The notes beneath the pieces were generated by a model, which had not been told where the DNA came from, made no database searches, and was given only the letters and a program-made list of their open reading frames with translations. The translations under genes and the position numbers were made by a program. Of a DNA stretch of 52,982 nt, positions 1 through 11,207 are shown piece after piece. Origin of the DNA: Acanthaster planci. Lineage: Eukaryota > Echinodermata > Asteroidea > Valvatida > Acanthasteridae. The stretch lies in NCBI RefSeq assembly GCF_001949145.1, contig NW_019091588.1, positions 138,978 to 191,959 on the forward strand, written 5' to 3'. Position 1 is the first letter of the stretch; every line of letters starts with the position of its first letter.

Positions 1-855
1 CTTCAACTTTGTTCGGATCAGGCTTAACTCCGAACTGTGTCAAACGATGATCAATGAAAGTGACCTTGTCACTTTTGAACTCAAGCTTATCCTTATTGAG
101 TCTGATGTTCCTTTCCTTGCATCGGGAGAGGAAATTCCTCATGTTCTGATCATGGTCGCGAATGGCCTCTTCCAGTGTCTCTTCTTGTCCTGTTATGAGG
201 ATGTCATCTGCTATGACATGTATGCCGCTTAAGCCTTCAAGGCACTGGTCCAGTTTCATCTGGAACAACTCAGGCAAAGAAGACACACCAAACGGCGCCA
301 CTGGTATCCCCCCCATGGTGTCTGAAATGTAGTGAGGCATGCCGATTTGTCATCCAGTTCACACTGGAGAAATCCTTCAGATCTGCTTTACTGAAGACTT
401 TGGCCTTCGCGAGTTGTGGAAGCACATCCTGTATTACTGGGAGAGGATATTGTTCACGCTTTAATGCGAGGTTGAGATGTTGTGGGTCAATGCATAATCG
501 CAGCTTACCACTGGGCTTGACCACAGTGGGCATGCTTAATACCCAATCTGTCAGGCCTGTGACGTTTTCGATTACATCGCGTTCCTCCAGTCTTTGGAGC
601 TCTGCCTTCAGCTTTGGCTTGATCGCGATTGGCACACGGCGTGGAGGCATTACCACAGGTTTCGCATCTTGGTCGACAGTCAGATGTACCTGGCCTGGCA
701 TGCGGCCAAGACCATCAAATACATCCGTGTATTCCTGTAGTATCTCAGGTTTACTTAGTCCCATTCACTTGTTATCCAACACGGCACGTTCAGCGTGTGT
801 CTGCTCGACCACAGCAATATTAGCATACACTACTTTGATTAGTCTCATCTGTTGA
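1..855 (-). pseudogene. pol: Ty3/Gypsy reverse transcriptase (broken)
   Basis: The reverse transcriptase domain copies element RNA into DNA. Visible in order on the minus strand: the segment before RT (EYTDVFDGLG, about 690-735), the PPRRVPIAIK stretch, the GKLRLCIDPQHLN block (about 470-515), the palm start KADLKD (about 375-395), then after a frameshift the FLQCELDD and LTTFQTPWG blocks, and near 190-200 the catalytic box, read as IADD. The post-catalytic segment with FGVKPDPNKVE reaches position 1. An in-frame TGA lies near 765 and the frame is shifted near 375, so no functional product is possible. The family call is firm; exact breakpoints are approximate. Confidence 0.88.
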
Positions 856-1441
856 GCAGTTTTAGCCCCAAGTATTTCTTCCTATTCTTTGAGTTCCTCA
901 AGTGCAGCTTACACATTCCTTCAACTGGCATAGTTTCTTTATTGTACATGCATAACTTGTGATTTGCTTTCTCTACAACAGTACCTTGTGGCAAGAAACG
1001 GGCGGGCATCACATTACATGTGGCCCCTGAGTCAATTTGTATGTGTACAGGCTTAGTTACACCTCTAACTTCCATGGGCGCATAAATTTTGCTCTTCAAA
1101 TCCGAAGTGACTTGATTCACTACACAAGCATCATTGTCCTCTAGTGTAACACAAATGCACTCTTCTTCAGAGGATTCAGTTTCCTCAACAGTATGAACTT
1201 TGCCCTTTTTCTTTGTTTTAACATGTCTAGTACCACGTGGTGCGCCTTGGTTGCATTTCTGAGCAAAGCGGTTTGCTTTACCACATGTTTTACACTCCTT
1301 TCCATAGGCTGGGCAATTTGCTCTACCTAATTTGTGCTCACGACCACAATACAGACACTCAATACGGTAATTCTGTGGTTTCCCTTTCTTCGCACATGAG
1401 GCATGCACTACAGTGTCAACAGCATTGGAATCATTTGACAT
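845..1441 (-). pseudogene. Ty3/Gypsy nucleocapsid zinc knuckles and aspartic protease
   Basis: A 198-codon open stretch. The N-terminal part carries two CCHC-type knuckles (CLYCGREHKLGRANC, a clean C-x2-C-x4-H-x4-C, then CKTCGKANRFAQKC, where the His position reads Asn). The second half carries the retroviral-type aspartic protease active site as IDSGATCNVMP, with the hydrophobic strand VHIQ before it. Knuckles bind element RNA during packaging and the protease matures the polyprotein. The same frame continues upstream into the decayed capsid region, as expected for a Gag-Pol precursor. It is out of frame with the RT just downstream, so a frameshift separates them near 850-870. The open length may be chance survival, as the flanking parts are clearly broken. 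Confidence 0.85.
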
Positions 1442-2001
1442 AGCATTCAGATGGACTTTGAAGGGTTCACTGGCTCAACACAGGTCCAGACACTTTGACA
1501 GTGTCAGCTTAGGCTCCTGCTACAGCTGTTTTCTTGTAGCATTATCCGCGATTCAGCAAACAATGCGGTCACAAATAAGAACATCTGCTAATTCACCAAA
1601 ATCGCATGTAGCCGCTAGCGTGCGTAGCTTAACATAGAAGTTGTCAAATGTTTCCCCTTGTTGTGAGCAGTTTTGAATTTGAATTTGTACCGCTCGTAAG
1701 TTACATTTGTTTTACCAACACAATATTTCTGCCACAAATCCAAGATCACTTTCAACGACTTCTTGTCATCTTCTCTCTCAAATGGCAATCCATTATGTAT
1801 ATCCAAGGCTTCAGGGCCTATGGCTGTAATAAAGTGGGCAATTTTTACCCTGTCTGGGCTTTTATCAAGGTTAGTTATGACCTCATAGCTATTCCAGAGG
1901 AAACAAAATTTCTCCCAATTTTTCTTCAGATTTCCTGTCAACTGCAAAGGCTTAGGGAGAGGAATGCGACTCATATGTGTGTCTTCGGATGGGTTTGGCA
2001 T
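1442..2001 (-). pseudogene. gag: Ty3/Gypsy Gag capsid remnant
   Basis: Minus-strand capsid-like coding sequence. The start is intact from about 2001 (MPNPSEDTHMSRIPLPKP), followed by a helical capsid-like stretch with WEKFCFLWNSYEV, AHFITAIGPEALDI and LDLWQKYCVGKTNVTYERYKF. This is the arrangement seen in Gag of Mag-like and K02A2.6-like elements. Near 1655 the frame shifts; the continuing frame reads GETFDNFYVKLRTLA and then has stops near 1550 and 1515 before reaching the knuckle ORF. Capsid multimerises into the virus-like particle in intact elements; this copy cannot encode it. Confidence 0.8.
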
Positions 2002-2431
2002 GCTTCAAGCGTTGTGTGTCCCAGCATACAATAGACACAATGAACACCACAAACTTAGGACTTAAGTGCAACTGCTTAAAACAAACTCGAGTCTAGCTTT
2101 ACTGAATACTGTGTTCCTATTCAAAATTATAGAAGAATCTAATCATGGCTCTTAATACATGTACACACACATAGCCAACACCTCTTACTACTATTCACTG
2201 TGGTCTGAATGCAAACACACCGATTATGCCGATGCCGTCCATACAGTTCAGAGTCTGTTCAAATCCACAGTACATGTCATGAAATGTCCACTCTGTTCAT
2301 CGCGTACGCGCACACACACACAGGCAACCACGTGGTTCGACGGCGTCGCTGACATGGCAACTGCGTGAGTTCATCCGTTGGAATTTCACTAAGGGAGAGC
2401 TCCAACTCGCATCAAAGAAAGATCCTCAGCA
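2002..2431 (-). other. Gypsy element leader region
   Basis: Untranslated leader between primer binding site and gag start on the minus strand. No coding signal. It contains one TACATGTA (2157-2164) and a short CA-rich run near 2313-2324. Confidence 0.6.
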
Positions 2432-2441
2432 TCTGACACCA
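2432..2441 (-). promoter_or_regulatory. Primer binding site, tRNA-Leu type
   Basis: On the minus strand the LTR end (CATAACA) is followed directly by TGGTGTCAGA, complementary to the 3' end of many tRNA-Leu including CCA. The position next to the LTR and the TGG start define it as the minus-strand DNA primer site. The tRNA assignment is from memory of tRNA 3' ends and rests on about 10 bases. Confidence 0.75.
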
Positions 2442-2634
2442 TGTTATGGGTTGTGGTGTTGCAGCTTAATAAAGGGGCTTCGGCTTTAAGAGGCAATTTG
2501 AGGATACATGAGCTACTGCTTTATTCCATGCTCGTCCACACTCGGCATACGGTTAGCAACAATGTGACCTCCCCAGCCCGGTCAATCACCCTGAAGGTCT
2601 TACCACGAGAGGGCGCTAGAGCATTATCATAACA
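2442..2634 (-). repeat. 5' long terminal repeat of the Gypsy element, 193 bp
   Basis: Bounded by the inverted terminal heptamer TGTTATG/CATAACA (2442-2448 and 2628-2634), immediately adjacent to the primer binding site. It carries AATAAA in the element sense (minus strand, 2520-2525), the expected polyadenylation signal, and a GCGCCCTCT box near the 5' end. The short length is typical of Mag-like LTRs. The partner LTR lies beyond the left edge, so target duplication cannot be tested; the 5 bases to the right are ATATT. Confidence 0.88.
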
Positions 2635-4794
2635 ATATTGAGAAAGCTTTTGACAGTGTACATATAAATCATGATTTTCTTTTGGAAGTGTTAAAACAGT
2701 TTAATTTTAGCAACAAATTTATCCAGTGGATTCAGTCTCTCTACTTTTGCAAAAAAACCTATGTTATTAATAATGGCTTTCTGACTTGGCCAATTTTGAT
2801 GGAAAGAGGGATTCTGCAAGGTTGTCCAATTTCTCCCTATTTGTTTCTTCTGGTAATCGAAATTCTGGCTATTGCAATTAGACAGAATGACAATATTCAT
2901 GGTATTCCTGTGGATAACCATGAACTAAAAGTTTCTTTATAAATTTATCAGATGATACCACTTGTTTTTTGGATGGCTCATAAGCTTCTTTTGATAATTT
3001 TTTTGATACCCTCAATCAATTTGCCACTTACTCTGGATGTAAAATTAATATTTCTAAATTCTGAAGCTATTTGGGTTGGTTCTAAAAGGGGTGCTGTAAT
3101 CATCCCTTTCAAGAGATTGGTTTGGTGTGGAAGTCAACCCAATTTAGAACTCTGGGTATTAATTTCTCTTTGGACTTAAAATTGTTGTTTGATTTAAACT
3201 ATAAAATTAAGTCAAAAAGCATTGAGCAGACTCTTAACAGTTTGAGATCTAGACATCTGTCATAAAATCTCTCCTTTTATCACAGTTGCTTTATCTCTTT
3301 TCTGGTGTATCAAAATACCTACCTCATTCTTTCAAGAATTGGAAAAAAATATTTTTAAAATTCATCTGGAATAATGGAAATGATAGAGTGAAATGGAAAA
3401 TTATGTACACAGATTATTCTTTTGGGGTCTTCGTATTATAGATCCTTTCATTTTCTGTCAAGCTAAAAAAAAACAGCCTGGGTTAAGAAACTGCTAGATG
3501 ATTCCTATGACAGTTCATGGAAAACTACAGAAATTGATTCTTTGTTTAACTTTCACCCTAATATAGACATTTTGTGGAAATCTAATCCTCCTGAGAATCT
3601 TTTCGGTAAAATAAAAAACTCTCAGGTTGCGGACTCTATTAGGACATGGACCTTTTTAGGGAAAAGGCTGTTATTGATATGGGTTTCGAATTAACTGATT
3701 TCTTCTTTTCGGAAATTTTGTGGTTTAATAGACATATTCGCTCTAAATCAAAGCTATACCTTTTTTTCCAGAGTGGTATGAAAAAGGTATAATTTGTGTT
3801 AAGAACTTGTTTAATGAACCTAAGCCTAATCTTCTTTTATTTGAAAAGTTCATAATTGAGCATGATATTTCCTTTAAAAGACGGAAGTATAACACTTTGC
3901 TCAATTGTATTCCTCATGATTTTTTTTTTTTATAAGCAACTGAAGGGTGATGATTTAGTGACTGTGTTAAAAAATAACCTCATGTTGAAGAAAGTGTCTT
4001 TGTATACTTACAATATAAGGATTGATAAACCCACCCCATAAAAACAAAAGAATTTTTGGAATAGTACTTTAAATACAAACTTGGAAGATGAACATTTTGA
4101 GGTGATTCATACACGTAACTTTAAATGTACAATTGAATCCAGATTAAGAGCTTTATATTTTAAGATGTTTCATGGGGTTATTGCCTTCAATAACTTTCTT
4201 TTTAAAATTGGAAGAAAGGTTTCTCCTAACTGTGCTTTTTGTGATTGATGTCCCAAAACTTTGTTTCATATTTTTTATGAGTTTGATCATGTTTCACCCA
4301 TCTTGTCAGACCTCATGTTTTTTATCAACCAAAGTCTCACTGACCCAATTTAGTTTGGGAAAATTGAATTCTTTTTTTGAGTTCCCCATAACAAGTTTTT
4401 GACTTCATGTTTGTTTTTTTTACTAAATTTATATTATAGTTGTAAATTCCAGAGTCAAATGCGTTCCTTTCTAGGGTTAAGACTATTTTCACAAAATCAA
4501 TATCATATAGAATATAAGATTGCTATTAAAAATCAAACTCTTAGTCTTCATTATAACAAATGGAAATTTCAATTCTAATTCTGTAAACCCTAGCAATTAT
4601 TTCAAATGGAGATGTACAGTGACCATCTTTCTACATCTCTTCATGGCCCCAACTTTTTTCTGAAGTTTTTTCTTTTATACTTTCCCTTTATCTCCTGTTT
4701 CTTCAATCTCCTTAATTCTGTATAATTCATGTTTTTTCTTTCTAATATATGTTTTGCATTTTTATGATCAATAAAACATAGAAAGAGAAAAAAC
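2635..4794 (+). pseudogene. L1/Tx1-like LINE reverse transcriptase remnant
   Basis: Decayed plus-strand non-LTR retrotransposon. Coding starts mid-domain with IEKAFDSV (RT motif A), then FLLEVLKQFNF, the conserved RGILQGCPISPYLFLLVIE block (2806-2865), a catalytic box degraded to LSDD near 2950, GCKINISKSE-like sequence near 3035-3065, and downstream RT-thumb blocks in shifting frames. A CCHC-like tail (VSPNCAFCD then LFHIFYEF, about 4216-4290) is usual for the C terminus of L1/Tx1 proteins. Many stops and frameshifts make it dead. The 3' end has an AATAAA at 4770-4775 and an A-rich end near 4780-4794. The 5' part is missing because the Gypsy LTR is inserted exactly at motif A; it should reappear beyond the left end of that element. 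Confidence 0.88.
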
Positions 4795-7591
4795 ATTTAG
4801 CTCCACTGAGTCCGCCATGCACCACTGTTGGTCATCCTTCAAATCTAAAACGCAAGACTGTTTGCTCATACTTATAAGACTAATTAAAATAGAACTTATG
4901 TGTTTTATAAATTGCTGGTCAATTTTGTCTCTTTGACAGAACAAGAGATATGTATTTGTGCATGTAGTTTTTATAAAGTTCTGCTCTATTTTACAAGTAA
5001 ACAACTGGGTACTGAATATTAGTTCATGTACATGTATACACATGTATGAGGTATATTCTACCTTATACTACATGTACATGTAGCTTTCTACTTTAGAATA
5101 GGAATCAGGAAGCATACCAAAACTATCAGGGTTTGATGATATTTGGTTGTGACTGCTTGCTGGTCATTGGTGCACTTTAGTAGTTGTCCCTCAAAACAGG
5201 TTTCTGGTGATATCATACTAAAATGTTTTGTGTGGCAACAGCCCAAAATCACAACCCACGTTCTACGGCAAAAACTGTTGATCTTTGCTATTAATTGCTA
5301 TAACATTGTTTTGCATCTGTATTGAATCTGATTACATCTGTAACCAATTGCTAAATAATCCAGTGTGCCCTTCTGTTCCAATTTTTGACACTTTGTTTGA
5401 GTTATCCCTCTTGCTGTGGAACTGAGCAGCCAAAGGCAGCTTGTTAAGATTAAAATGAGAGCTAAGAAGTTAAGAGGGTGTTTTGTTGAGGGCATTTTAA
5501 GCATAATATCTTTATCAGTTTATCTCCATCAGTCTTTAAGCTGAAATTCATGGGGCATACATGCAGCTGTTTGCTGGATTATGTGTCTGTGTGTTATATT
5601 CCCCTGTAAATGAAAAACAGTCACAACCTTTCGATAACATACCTAACCCAAATATATCCCTGTTTTTAAGGACTGAAATTTCACTTTTACATGTTTTTGC
5701 ATACATATTTATTATAGTGAGAACCTCATGTTGAGGTATTAATTGTAAATTATGATTAATACCTCAACACATTGTAACAAATGATTTATAAGCATAGTAC
5801 TTGTACATGAAGTTCTGTTCCCTGCAACAGTCTTATGTTTTCTTGCCACTCATGTGTACGTGTATGAATTCCGACTTCATACAGCATCATTTAATTATAA
5901 AACTTTTTTTGGGTACATTTTAAAATCGATTTGTAACATTATGGTTTTTACCACTCAAATTTTTATTTTAGAGAAGGGCATGTTGGTACTGAGCTGACAA
6001 ATTATTGGTTGAGGTTTGTTTGAGATTTTTCAGGCATTAACTGTAGTTGAAGAGATTTGAATTTCCAATTTGTTCATGTCATTTGTGCATGTCCATTTTT
6101 TCTAATTTCAAAGTGTATCTCTGTGCTTTTGCTTTGAATAAGACACAGTTGCTCAGAGTAAGCAGACGGACTTCAGCCAGTGGTTTACATGGTGTCAGTC
6201 TTGTCGTCATGGAGGTCATGCTTGCCATCTTACAGAATGGTTCAAGTAAGTTCCTGCTAGTTCAAATAAGTTATTTATTCCATTTTTCAAACCACTTATC
6301 ACGTGCAGGCACACACGGAGTTTCTATGTGGTAACACGGAGGATGTTGCCCTCTTAAAGGGGGATTTTGGTGCCATATTTGTGTTAATGCTAATAATTTT
6401 ACATTCATTAGCTATAGTGTGGTGTCATTCTGGGCAGGAAACCTCATAATTACAATGATATGTACACAAAAACCTGCTGGAGTTATTAATACTCGGCTGT
6501 CTTACATTCCTGGTCTTGGGTGATTCACGATTCTTTATGTACATGGCAATAAGCCAGAGAGCGACAAGTTCTCTGAAATGTTGGGTTCAAATTTGGACAT
6601 GAAAACATGCAAACTGAACAGTGTCTTCATAGCAAAAGCAACACCCCTGTTGTTGGGAAATGTACGGACAATTTTGAATTGGTTGGTTGAAAGGTTGGTT
6701 GTTGAATACTTTTCCTGTATTGGAGAGGATGTACAAGTTCAAGAGGGTGTAAAAAAGCATCACATGGACCCTTTACACTGAGTATTTTTGTGATTTGTGT
6801 GCTGCATGGTTCTGAAGAGATGACATTTTGTTTTGTCGTCAGTTCTTAACTATAGTAGTAAGTGCTAACGACTGCAAGATTTTGAAATCATTTTAACCAC
6901 ATGTAAGTGCATGTGTGATGGAGTATGTGAACAAGTTTCATACACATGGCAAAACAGAAGCCACAGAACACCATTTTTTTCCAACTATACTGACAATGCA
7001 TACTTTCTGCCATCTTGAGATCCTTGTGATTGCTGGGATGATTTTTTTTTGGTGGAAGAGTCACGGATGTGTATAATAAAATCTGGACTAGCAATGCCCT
7101 TAATCCTGGGATTCCTGGCAATGCCCGCCTCTGTTCTTCCTTATGTCAATAGAAGGGAGCCAACCCATGCATTTGTATTCGGCTTGGTAAAATGGCCGCT
7201 GGTTGGCTTCTTCATACAAAGGCGTTGCAAGTCCATTTTTTTTATGCATCCGTGGGAAGAGTATACATGTACATGTAATCACAGTGGGAGTATACTCTTA
7301 CTGACCCACAGGTCTATCTTTCTTGAAGGTAGCCTCTAATGCATGATATGCTCTTTGAAACTTTTCTTCGTCCTGTTGTTGCTTTGAAGCACGGGGTGGA
7401 TAACAAGGATGCATGGACGTGAATAAAAAGGAAGAGTTCAAAATAGGGTGGATATGTAGAGGGGATGCAGCTAAAAGTTAGCATTCCTTAAAGCAGTAAT
7501 GAATTGCTAAATTTTGTGACTCTGATGAAGTCATTCTCAGGAAATGAGGACTTTGGACACTATCTAATAACACAAAGACAGATAACGAGAT
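4795..7591. other. No gene recognised
   Basis: AT-rich sequence with only short chance ORFs. It contains TACATGTA strings at 5026-5033, 5070-5083 and 7265-7278, a 15-bp perfect inverted repeat at 5729-5743/5755-5769 with an 11-base loop, and a stretch near 6594-6630 resembling 30733-30768, suggesting a dispersed repeat. Confidence 0.6.
5729..5769. repeat. Perfect 15-bp inverted repeat
   Basis: TGTTGAGGTATTAAT at 5729-5743 is matched by its exact reverse complement at 5755-5769, separated by 11 bases. It would form a stable AT-rich hairpin; no function can be assigned. Confidence 0.8.
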
Positions 7592-8050
7592 TTGCAAATT
7601 TTTGCTGAAAGGAAAGCCAATGGACCTGCCTCATGTAAAAATAGATCAAAGGTCATGACTCCGGCAGGGAAACACAGCCAAGACACCGATAGTAAAATTG
7701 CACCAACAATGATCCCAAAACACCTCAGGAAGGATTACAGTTCGGATTTTGAGAACAGTGAGGGCAATGGTAGTGGTGATGCTGACAACTCCAGTTCCTT
7801 TACCACCTTTCAACTCAGCTCATAGGAACAGACATCTCCTCCATCTCTGGGTCTGACAAAGAGGCAACCCTAAATAAAGCACTTGCAATACGACAGGAGT
7901 TCCTGAGCCAGAAGGACCACCTGTTCAAAAGAACAAAAGCTAAAATATTGAACCAAGGACTTTTCAAGTTTTCTGCTTTCAACCTACCCCAAACAGTTCC
8001 TAAATATGCAAATTCCTTTGCACCTGATTCAATTCACTGTAACTTCTGAT
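7592..8050 (+). pseudogene. Unrecognised coding-like remnant
   Basis: An open stretch of 77 codons (7592-7825), Ser/Asp/Asn-rich at its end (SDFENSEGNGSGDADNSSS), continues after one frame change near 7825 as TDISSISGSDKEATLNKALA, then FLSQKDHLFKRTKAKI, then FAPDSIHCNF to about 8048. The composition (few stops, acidic linker then basic helix) looks coding. Its location upstream of DIRS-like RT remnants in the same orientation would fit a Gag-like ORF of that element, but I do not recognise the sequence and the link is inference. Confidence 0.35.
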
Positions 8051-8344
8051 CAACCGTAGTGCGGCCTCTAGTTCCATGATGCGTAGCGGAATGGCCCTAA
8101 TGTTTGTACTTCTTTTCCTTCGCGTGATTCTTAACGGACATGTCTTTTGTTACCTCTTCGAGTTTATCGAGTTTCCGTTTTTGCTTCCACACCTTTTTGA
8201 TACTTTGATCAAACCATAACGTATTGTTAAACATGTACATAAAAAATTTTGAGTTAATGTGTGTACAGTATTTTTTTGTTTTGGTGGTATTTTTTCTTCT
8301 CATGTCTGTGAATTCTATAGATTGTTGACTCCACGCTATTATAC

Positions 8345-8530
8345 TACCAAGTGATACATAGGGTCAACAGGGTGACCCTGGGATTGTTGGGGGTTCCACG
8401 AGGCGGTGCTAGTGATCCAATTCTTCGGTCCCCCTCTTTCCTTGGTATATATAGGGTCAATGGGGCAACCCTGGGTTTGTTGGGGTTCACGAGGAAGTGC
8501 GAGCATTCCGAATTCCGCAAACCCACATTC
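8345..8530. repeat. Two-copy tandem duplication, 93-bp period
   Basis: TAGGGTCAACAGGGTGACCC at 8359 recurs with changes as TAGGGTCAATGGGGCAACCC at 8452, and the following TTGTTGGGG, CACGAGG and ATTC blocks keep the same spacing. The copies have diverged and the region is more GC-rich than its surroundings. No coding role is apparent, although several frames happen to be open. Confidence 0.7.
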
Positions 8531-9189
8531 CCCAACCGGAGTCGGACTGCGGAGGATCAAGTAGCATTTTGCTAAACTTTTGATTCCGCTGCTTATCCCT
8601 GCTGGCAATACCATCTTTGGTTCAGTTCAGGGTTAGCCCATGCCACACTTCAAGGGTCTGAGCTGCAGTGCGTGCGATATCTACACGTTCAGTTCCCCAA
8701 CGCAGCACCGAAGCTTCACAGTCAATAATAGTGCGGAGTGGCACTGCACTCAGGGTCAAAATTTCTCCCGCTAGTCTGGGCGCAACACTTCTCAAGCATC
8801 ACAGTTCCCAAGCATTCTGAACGGGTGACGCTGGCCATCAACAAGCTCTTGTCAACACCTACCATGGGCAACACCCAACATCGGCATGGCCCATAAGACC
8901 ACGCGTCGGAGCTGCCCCACACCACCAGCACTATCTACACCGACCAAGTTGCCCCTTGTGCCATTGTCTTCAGATGCTCTTTCAGCAGGGGGCACCCAGC
9001 TGTGACAAAGATGCTGACTCTCCACGGGACAATGCAATGCTGCTCTCTGGAGCGGTCCCTGCAGAGACAATACTGGGCCATGCAGGCACACCACCACTCA
9101 TGCCAGGGACAACAGAGCCCACCAGCTTCCTGTGCCATCAGGGCTTTTGATCTCTCTTCGTCACCCCGTCTTCCAGCTACCCTCTGGGC
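8531..9189. other. GC-rich stretch upstream of an RT fragment
   Basis: Markedly more GC-rich than the surrounding AT-rich sequence. It is open in several overlapping frames on both strands, none of which I can assign. The plus strand could be decayed RT sequence of the fragment at 9190-9440, but no diagnostic block can be read. Confidence 0.4.
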
Positions 9190-9440
9190 CTTTCTGGGAA
9201 GACTGCTTCTACCTCTGCAGTTCTCGTTGGCAAGTCCGCAACTGAGGTTACCACTTCCACCCACCTCGTTTACGACCTCTCCACAAGTCTGGGGTTCCTC
9301 ATAAACAACAAGTCATGACCTTCCACTCAACGTCCTAGGAGTCATCTCAAATCTTGTCCAGGACAAGTTGCCGTAAAATTGTGGGGAGAATGCATACTTT
9401 CCTGACAATTTCCCTGCAAGTAGCAGCGCTTTTATTGAGG
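9190..9440 (+). pseudogene. DIRS-like reverse transcriptase fragment
   Basis: In one frame from 9217 to 9315 the sequence reads LVGKSATEV, then HLVYDLSTSLGFLINNKS. This is the segment after the YLDD box in DIRS/Ngaro-type RTs, where LGFLINxxKS is the conserved block. After a stop (9316-9318) similar sequence follows: LPLNVLGVISNLVQDKL, then RKIVGRMHTFLTISLQ, matching the usual LGxxI and LPxxK blocks. The catalytic Asp pair itself is not readable (YLCSS at about 9208-9222), so the copy is dead. It could instead be another RT class; the DIRS call rests on the second fragment nearby. Confidence 0.5.
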
Positions 9441-10329
9441 GGAAGGTGTGGAGGAATTTTGCATTAGTACATGTAAGTCAGTTACTGTGAAGGACTGTTT
9501 ACATTACCAGTGAGCTTATAATAAGTGGTCAGTGTTTTAAGTGGTTTGCGGTTTTCAGAGACTGACATTGGATCACTCAACACACTATGACTTTCTCTTT
9601 GGTCATGTGTTCAGAGTTGACGACTCAATCAAATAGTTGTTTGGAAAAAATGCAGACTTTGTCAGTCGCACTGCTTATATACAAGTATGCTTTGTTTCAT
9701 TCACTTGTTAAATGTACAAGTTGTGTTACCTCTTCCCATTGTTATACTTCCATGTCCAATTCAGTTCTAAATTTAAAACTGGAAGTATTCACTTTGATAT
9801 TTTTGAAAGGTTCCCTTTCCAGAATTGTCTGATCATGATTGTCATAACAGATTTTTAGAATTTCACATCAAAATATAAAAAAATGCAAAGCAACAGTATG
9901 CTTAACTTTCCGTATATTATGCCATATTTTTTGTTAATAATAAAGATATTGCAGCAAGATTGTTTGAGATACAGGGCCTGTACAGGATCTCTTCTTGTTA
10001 ATGTCCTTTTGTGCCATAACATTATCAGATTAAGTACAAATAAAATTGTATTTGCCTGAAGTAAGACCATCCCCAGCAGGAGAAAAACCTAAAGAAGTTT
10101 TGTATTTTATGAAAGGGTCAACGTATATTTATTCCAACTGATAGTAAGAGAAGTTTCCAAAAGCTTTGTGTAAGGAGTGCAGTCCTTTGCCAGTGGCTCT
10201 TCTGTCATCAAAACCACAGGTGTCCTTGAATGGCCTGCCTGACCAAAACCACAGAGTGGGGGTATGTATATAAATACTGATAACTTCATTCCAGGAAGAT
10301 TGTGGGGAAATTTCCAGTAGCCTTCAACA
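9441..10329. other. No gene recognised
   Basis: AT-rich spacer between two DIRS-like fragments. One TACATGTA at 9469-9476. No conserved coding blocks. Confidence 0.5.
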
Positions 10330-10798
10330 TTTCACTGCAACACTTTTCTACAGCTTATCCTCAACTTTTCCTGGACGAAATTTGAGATGACTCCCTACCT
10401 TGGGACAATTTTCAACCTCCGGTGGGGCATCGCAACACCACATACAAATCATGTCACCAACTTGGTTACCTGCATCCGCCTCTTCCTCCCTCACCACTGT
10501 GCCCCAGCTTGGGCTTAACTCCACCTCCTGGTTCCCTTCTGCCATCTCTACATGTGTCCAATTCAACTTCATCTGCTGGCACTCTTCCACCCCAGTCAAA
10601 GGCCTCTCCTTTCCGAGACTTGCTCTGCAACTCACCATCACGACCAGCACTTCCTAGTGGTGATAGGGTGCATTTCTGCCTTAACCTACATGCATCGGGG
10701 ACTTGGGGTCTGCCCCTTCTAGGGAGTCACATCAACATCCTGGAACTCCAAGCAGTGTTCAACGCCCTTTGCTACTTCCGTCTGACCATCAAGAACAA
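10330..10798 (+). pseudogene. DIRS-like RT C-terminus and RNase H
   Basis: Plus-strand remnants in two or three frames. TPYLGTIFNLRWGIATP (10390-10440) matches the FLGxxFDLxxGxxxP block of DIRS RT, followed in shifting frames by VTNLVTCIRLFL, and by CPIQLHLLALF near 10554-10590, where intact elements read close to MRPIQF. A second block reads SGTWG, then HINILELQAVFNALCYF (10728-10778), the RNase H motif with its catalytic Glu (HINxLELxAV). DIRS elements use a tyrosine recombinase for integration; none is visible here. Coding stops at 10798, where an inverted-repeat element begins, and a DIRS-like block resumes at 11208. Confidence 0.65.
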
Positions 10799-11207
10799 AG
10801 GGCCGGCAACCATTTAGACCTGGTTTGAAAAGAGCCTCCCAGTAGCCCGCCCTGTATAATGCCTGCCCGGTATTCAGGCTACTCCAGGCCAGTATCAGGC
10901 CTCTCTGCACGTTGGCATTTCAAAGTCCCCAACGGAAGGCTTCCCCAGCCATGCTTCCACAGATAAAGAGGGGTCTAAGCGGATTAGTGTAAACATTGTA
11001 TAGCGCTGAAGGATTAAAAACCACAAACAGGTTCCTTCTGGGATAGATTACATGTACCAGTACTTGCAAGCAAAAGACCCCAGGATGGAGAAGCTCGAGA
11101 TCAACAACCAGTCCAGTATCCCAGGCCAGTATGAAAAGGGTTTTTGCAACAGGGCAGGCTTACCGGGGGGGCCCTTTTCAAACTGGGTCTAAATGGGCGC
11201 CGGCCCT
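10799..11207. mobile_element. Foldback MITE with about 55-bp terminal inverted repeats
   Basis: The left end AGGGCCGGC (10799-10807), continuing as CATTTAGACC and GTTTGAAAAG, is repeated as reverse complement at the right end (11207 back to about 11150), with only scattered mismatches over about 55 bp. The arms are GC-rich relative to the surroundings. It lies between the HINILELQAV block and the IAPFWSSQPWFP block of a DIRS-like element, so it most likely inserted into that coding region. Flanking bases are too AT-simple to define a target duplication. No transposase inside. Confidence 0.75.

Larger units (their letters stand above)
1..2634 (-). mobile_element. Ty3/Gypsy LTR retrotransposon, 5' half (Mag-like)
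   Basis: A minus-strand element running off the left edge. Read 5' to 3' on the minus strand, the order is LTR (2634-2442), primer binding site, leader, gag capsid remnant, zinc knuckles, aspartic protease, then reverse transcriptase to position 1. That order, the CCHC knuckles and the DSGA protease motif identify a Ty3/Gypsy element; the protease wording (DSGATCNVMP) resembles the Mag/C clade, which is inference. Coding is broken by stops and frameshifts in gag, between protease and RT, and inside RT, so this copy is dead. RNase H, integrase and the 3' LTR would lie outside the window. The right LTR edge abuts LINE coding sequence, showing a nested insertion. Confidence 0.9.

Noticed and set aside
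400-855. Plus-strand ORFs over the Gypsy RT
   Set aside because: They are antisense shadows of the RT; all recognisable motifs are on the minus strand.
2432-2441. tRNA-Leu 3' end as a tRNA gene
   Set aside because: Only the last 10 bases match and it sits exactly next to an LTR, so it is a primer binding site.
8852-9264. Overlapping minus-strand ORFs in the GC-rich 8.8-9.3 kb stretch
   Set aside because: The plus strand at its end carries recognisable RT blocks; the minus frames show no domain and are likely shadows.
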